DNA of 64,000 nucleotides from Microbacterium sp. TNHR37B (GTDB taxonomy: Bacteria > Actinomycetota > Actinomycetes > Actinomycetales > Microbacteriaceae): NCBI RefSeq assembly GCF_001620065.1, contig NZ_LQGV01000003.1:62001-126000 (forward strand), given 5' to 3'. The notes beneath the pieces were generated by a model. The model was not told the origin of the DNA and did not search any database. It saw only the letters and a program-made list of their open reading frames with translations. Below are positions 61,317-64,000 of the stretch, piece after piece (positions within the stretch are counted from its first letter, which is position 1; every line of letters starts with the position of its first letter). The position numbers and the translations under genes are program-made.

Positions 61317-62992
61317 GCGAGCCCTCCCGTCGGTGTCCGCGAGATGTCGATCGGCTGCGTGAGCCCCAGGTCGTCCAGCGGTGCTCCATCGTCGCCGGGA
61401 TCGAGCGGAATCGGCGAGGCGTTGCCGATCCGGGCGGCGCCCCGGGGAAGGGTCAGCACGAAGTGGGTGCCCCGCCCCGGCTCCGACCACACCGCGAGCG
61501 TGCCGCCGTGAAGTCGCGCGTCGCCCAGGGCGATCGAGAGCCCGAGACCCGTGCCGCCGATCGTGCGCTTGCGCGACGGATCCGCGCGCCAGAAGCGATC
61601 GAAAACCCGCTCGACGTCCTGCGCGCGCATCCCCAGACCGAAGTCGCGGACGCCGAGGGCGACCGAACGCTGATCACTGTCGACGGTGACGACGATCGGA
61701 CGCCCCTCGCCGTGCTCGATCGCGTTGCCGAGCAGGTTTCGGACGACGCGACGCACGCGCCGCGGGTCCATCTCGACCGGCGAGTACCCTCCCGGGGCGA
61801 CCAGGCGCACATCGCTCCCGTGCTGCTCGGCGAGCTGCTGCATGGACGCGATGACGTCTTCGGCCAGATGAGCGAGGCTCGTGGGCTCGGTCTCCAGCTG
61901 CACCGACCCCGCGTCGTACCGGCTGATCTCGAGGAGGTCGGTGAGCAGGGTCTCGAACCGCTGCACTTGGGCGTGGAGCAGCTCGGCGGCACGAGCGGTG
62001 GTGGGGTCGAACTCCGTCCGCTGATCGTTGAGCATGTCGGAGGCGAGACGGATCGTCGTCAGCGGGGTGCGGAGCTCGTGCGAGACGTCGGAGACGAAGC
62101 GCTGCTGGACGAGGGACAGGTCCGCGAGCTCCTTGATCTGACTCTCGATGCTGTCGGCCATGGCGTTGAAGGAACGCCCGAGCGTGGCGAACTCGTCCTC
62201 GCCCCGCACCGGCAGCCGGACCCCGAGGTCCCCCGCGGCGAGCTTGGCGCTCGTGTCGGCGGCCTGTGCGATCGGGACGGTGACCGAACGCAGGACGATC
62301 CAGGAGATCGCGCCGATGAGAACGACGAGCGCGATTCCGACGCCCCAGAGGGTCACCTGGACGAAGCGCAGCGTCTCTGCCTCCGACGCCAGGTCGTACG
62401 CGAAGTAGAGCTCGTACGGCCCCGCTTCCGGCAGGAGGAGCTGCTGGCCCACCACGACGCCCGGGACGACCGCTCCGTCTTCGGTGGGGATGCCGATCGA
62501 TTGCCAGGCCTGGTGGTCGGGGTCGGCGACGACGGCCTTGCGCAAGGCCGGGGAGAGCATGGTGGAGAGCTGACCACCCACTTCGAGGTCCTGCGGTGCG
62601 ACGGCGGAGGGATCCGAGGAGATCCGGAACATCGCGTACATGTCGGTGGCGGCCTGCCGGAACTGCGTGGCCTGCACGTCACGCATCACATCCTGCAGGG
62701 CGACGGCGTCGCCTCCGATCGCCGCAGAGTCCAGCGTCGTCTGAGCGGCGAGCGTGGCGCGCTGCGCGGCGGCCTCCACCTGCTCGACGCGAGACTCGAA
62801 CAGGTCGTTCTGAATCGCCAGCGACATCCACACGAGCGCGACGAGGATCGTCAGGGCAGTGGATCCGAGCGTCACCGCGAGCGTGCGGAACCGGAGCGAA
62901 CGACGCCACGAGTAGCCGACATTGGCGGGCCAGCCGCGCCAGTCCCGCCACGTCGGCAGGGCGGCCGTGCGGACGGAGCCGGTGGAGGACAC
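61313..62992 (-). CDS. mtrB: Sensor histidine kinase MtrB
   Basis: A 559-aa membrane kinase. Two helices (about 37-58 and 208-230) flank an extracellular sensor domain. HAMP (about 230-285), HisKA (SLVQQRFVSDVSHELRTPLTTIRLASD, His about 308) and HATPase_c (NLLGNAIEHGEGRPI, VRDFGLGM, GGTGLGLSIA) follow. MtrB with MtrA controls cell-wall hydrolases, division and osmotic responses in actinobacteria. The start is GTG at 62992, six bases after the mtrA stop, and it overlaps lpqB; the three genes form one operon. Confidence 0.95.
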   Translation of the reverse strand: MSSTGSVRTAALPTWRDWRGWPANVGYSWRRSLRFRTLAVTLGSTALTILVALVWMSLAIQNDLFESRVEQVEAAAQRATLAAQTTLDSAAIGGDAVALQDVMRDVQATQFRQAATDMYAMFRISSDPSAVAPQDLEVGGQLSTMLSPALRKAVVADPDHQAWQSIGIPTEDGAVVPGVVVGQQLLLPEAGPYELYFAYDLASEAETLRFVQVTLWGVGIALVVLIGAISWIVLRSVTVPIAQAADTSAKLAAGDLGVRLPVRGEDEFATLGRSFNAMADSIESQIKELADLSLVQQRFVSDVSHELRTPLTTIRLASDMLNDQRTEFDPTTARAAELLHAQVQRFETLLTDLLEISRYDAGSVQLETEPTSLAHLAEDVIASMQQLAEQHGSDVRLVAPGGYSPVEMDPRRVRRVVRNLLGNAIEHGEGRPIVVTVDSDQRSVALGVRDFGLGMRAQDVERVFDRFWRADPSRKRTIGGTGLGLSIALGDARLHGGTLAVWSEPGRGTHFVLTLPRGAARIGNASPIPLDPGDDGAPLDDLGLTQPIDISRTPTGGLA

Positions 62993-62998
62993 GGTCCC

Positions 62999-63688
62999 CT
63001 ACACCGCGGCGCCGGCGCGGTAGCCGACGCCGCGCACCGTCATGACGATCTTCGGATTGTCCGGGTCGATCTCCACCTTGGCGCGCAGTCGCTGCACGTG
63101 GACGTTCACCAGCCGGGTGTCGGCCTTGTAGTGGTAGCCCCACACCTGCTCCAACAGCGCTTCGCGCGAGAAGACCTGCTGGGGCTTCGAGGCGAGAGCG
63201 ACGAGCAGCTCGAACTCCAGCGGCGTCAGCGCGATGACCGCGTCGCCACGACGCACCTCGTGCGCGGCGACGTCCACGGACAAGTCGCCGATCCGGAGGG
63301 TCTCGGCAGGCGCCGCGCTGGCGGGACGCAATCGTGTGCGGATGCGGGCGACGAGCTCCTTCGGGTTGAAGGGCTTCACGATGTAGTCGTCTGCACCCGA
63401 CTCCAGGCCCCGGACCACATCGGCGGTGTCGGTGCGCGCCGTGAGCATGATGATGGGAACGCCGGACTCCGCCCGGATGCGCGTGCAGATCTCGATGCCG
63501 TCCATCCCGGGGAGCATGAGGTCCAGAAGGACCAGCTCGGGGCGCTCGTGCCGCCACATCTCCACGGCCACCGCGCCGTCGGCGCAGAAGACCGGCTCGA
63601 ACCCCTCGGTGCGCAGGACGATGCCGATCATCTCTGCCAGAGCGGTGTCGTCGTCGACGACCAGGATGCGAGAAGCCATCTGACCCAT
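62999..63688 (-). CDS. mtrA: Response regulator MtrA
   Basis: A 229-aa OmpR/PhoB-type regulator. The receiver domain (about 4-118) has ILVVDDDTALAEMIGIVLR, the phospho-acceptor Asp in LVLLDLMLPGMDG (about 56) and the Lys in DDYIVKPFNPKEL. The winged helix (about 135-225) has ALTPLEFELLVALASKPQQVFSREALLEQVWGY and VNVHVQRLRAKVE. ATG 63688 follows AAGGA closely; ATG 63679 (MASRILVV) is the alternative. It is first in the mtrA-mtrB-lpqB operon, with a 229-bp divergent promoter region above it in which I see no firm operator. Confidence 0.95.
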   Translation of the reverse strand: MGQMASRILVVDDDTALAEMIGIVLRTEGFEPVFCADGAVAVEMWRHERPELVLLDLMLPGMDGIEICTRIRAESGVPIIMLTARTDTADVVRGLESGADDYIVKPFNPKELVARIRTRLRPASAAPAETLRIGDLSVDVAAHEVRRGDAVIALTPLEFELLVALASKPQQVFSREALLEQVWGYHYKADTRLVNVHVQRLRAKVEIDPDNPKIVMTVRGVGYRAGAAV

Positions 63689-63917
63689 TCGTCCTTCGGG
63701 TTAGGCGGGAGCCAACGCGTACCGGGCGGTGTGCGTTGACTGACACAGTATCGGACCACCCCGGGAATGGGGCGGGGAGCAGCCATGCGAGCGCCGTGCG
63801 CAGCGGCCGTTCCGCGCGAAGAACGGGCCAGGACGGTGTGCCACGATAGGAGGACCACCAGCCCTCCGACTGCCCCACGGACGCGGAGAGGCTGCGCGAG
63901 ATGGAAGGATCCTCGAC

Positions 63918-64000
63918 GTGACGGACACGACCTGGACCCCGGCGACGAGGCCCGGCATCGTTCCCCTGCAGCCGCTGGGATTCGGCACCATCCTCGGTCG
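63918..64000 (+). CDS. 5' fragment of a gene divergent from mtrA (probable GDPD-membrane-domain-type protein)
   Basis: From GTG 63918 the frame reads VTDTTWTPATRPGIVPLQPL then GFGTILGR and runs off the window at residue 27. AAGGA lies about 10 bases upstream. From memory, the gene divergent to mtrA in Microbacterium relatives encodes a multi-helix membrane protein with a glycerophosphoryl-diester-phosphodiesterase membrane domain, whose start (TRPGIIPLRPLGFGTILGR-like) is very similar. Only the N-terminus is visible, so the call rests on that similarity. Confidence 0.6.
   Translation, partial: MTDTTWTPATRPGIVPLQPLGFGTILG

Noticed and set aside
1..64000. CRISPR arrays, insertion sequences, prophage, integrases, rRNA
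   Set aside because: No spaced direct repeats, no transposase or integrase genes, no terminal inverted repeats flanking a gene, and no rRNA sequence were seen.

Overview
The window is high-GC (roughly 70 %) actinobacterial chromosome, most likely Microbacterium or a close relative in Microbacteriaceae. Markers for this are the fused 2-oxoglutarate decarboxylase/dehydrogenase Kgd, a WhiB1-type iron-sulfur regulator, a SigR/RsrA redox pair, the GMP-reductase-type GuaB1, PdtaS, and the gene order secA - (coiled-coil protein) - hpf - comF - lpqB - mtrB - mtrA. I see no insertion sequence, prophage, CRISPR array or rRNA. Gene packing is very tight, with many ATGA/GTGA overlaps and 3' ends that touch or overlap.

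Layout. 1-5.3 kb: tRNA-Arg(CCG), an ECF sigma factor with an overlapping membrane-anchored partner, a 509-bp gap with strong hairpins, a rhomboid-like/MprF C-terminal-domain protein, and a guanidine exporter (Gdx) behind what looks like a guanidine-III riboswitch. 5.3-16.4 kb: a zinc-ribbon/endonuclease-like protein, TrmB, a DUF3097 protein, a TPM-domain protein plus PspA (envelope stress), an arginase-fold protein, a small HExxH protein, a stand-alone SIP-domain protein behind an iron-box-like site, a tyrosine phosphatase, an AhpD-like protein and an alpha/beta hydrolase. 16.5-21.5 kb: a complete five-gene peptide-type ABC importer. 21.5-27.2 kb: an M4 metallopeptidase with an overlapping emfourin-like inhibitor gene, a GNAT enzyme, Ung, a phosphoribosyltransferase, an MFS exporter and an SDR. 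27.3-30.1 kb: metY and metX (direct sulfhydrylation route to methionine). 30.1-42.5 kb: thiamine-binding protein, GT87 enzyme, NnrD, old yellow enzyme, two tandem CNNM/CorC-type proteins, GuaB1, Kgd and a diacylglycerol-kinase-like enzyme. 42.5-47.3 kb: rsrA-sigR, divergent aroA-rsgA, bcp, a membrane protein and whiB1. 47.3-64 kb: pdtaS, a CpaE-like P-loop protein with a SAF-domain partner, a BldC-like regulator, a tandem Sm-like protein, an Rv3235-family protein, an aminotransferase, secA, a paralogue of the TPM-protein stalk, hpf, comF, lpqB-mtrB-mtrA and the first codons of a divergent gene.

Functional themes. Envelope maintenance dominates (TPM/PspA, MprF-like, MtrAB-LpqB, SecA, CNNM proteins). 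Redox and metal control comes next (SigR/RsrA, WhiB1, Bcp, iron box/SIP). Sulfur-amino-acid supply is represented by metX and metY. A striking feature is start-site architecture: in about twenty genes a -10-like hexamer (TANNNT) sits 6-7 bases before the start codon. This implies widespread leaderless transcription and was used here to fix several starts.

The least expected items are the guanidine-III riboswitch whose conserved ACGA segment can also pair with the start region, the shared coiled-coil/glycine-rich module of the TPM protein and its secA-linked paralogue, the peptidase/inhibitor pair, and the tandem Sm-like protein beside the CpaE-like/SAF cluster. All calls come from reading the sequence; no database search was run.
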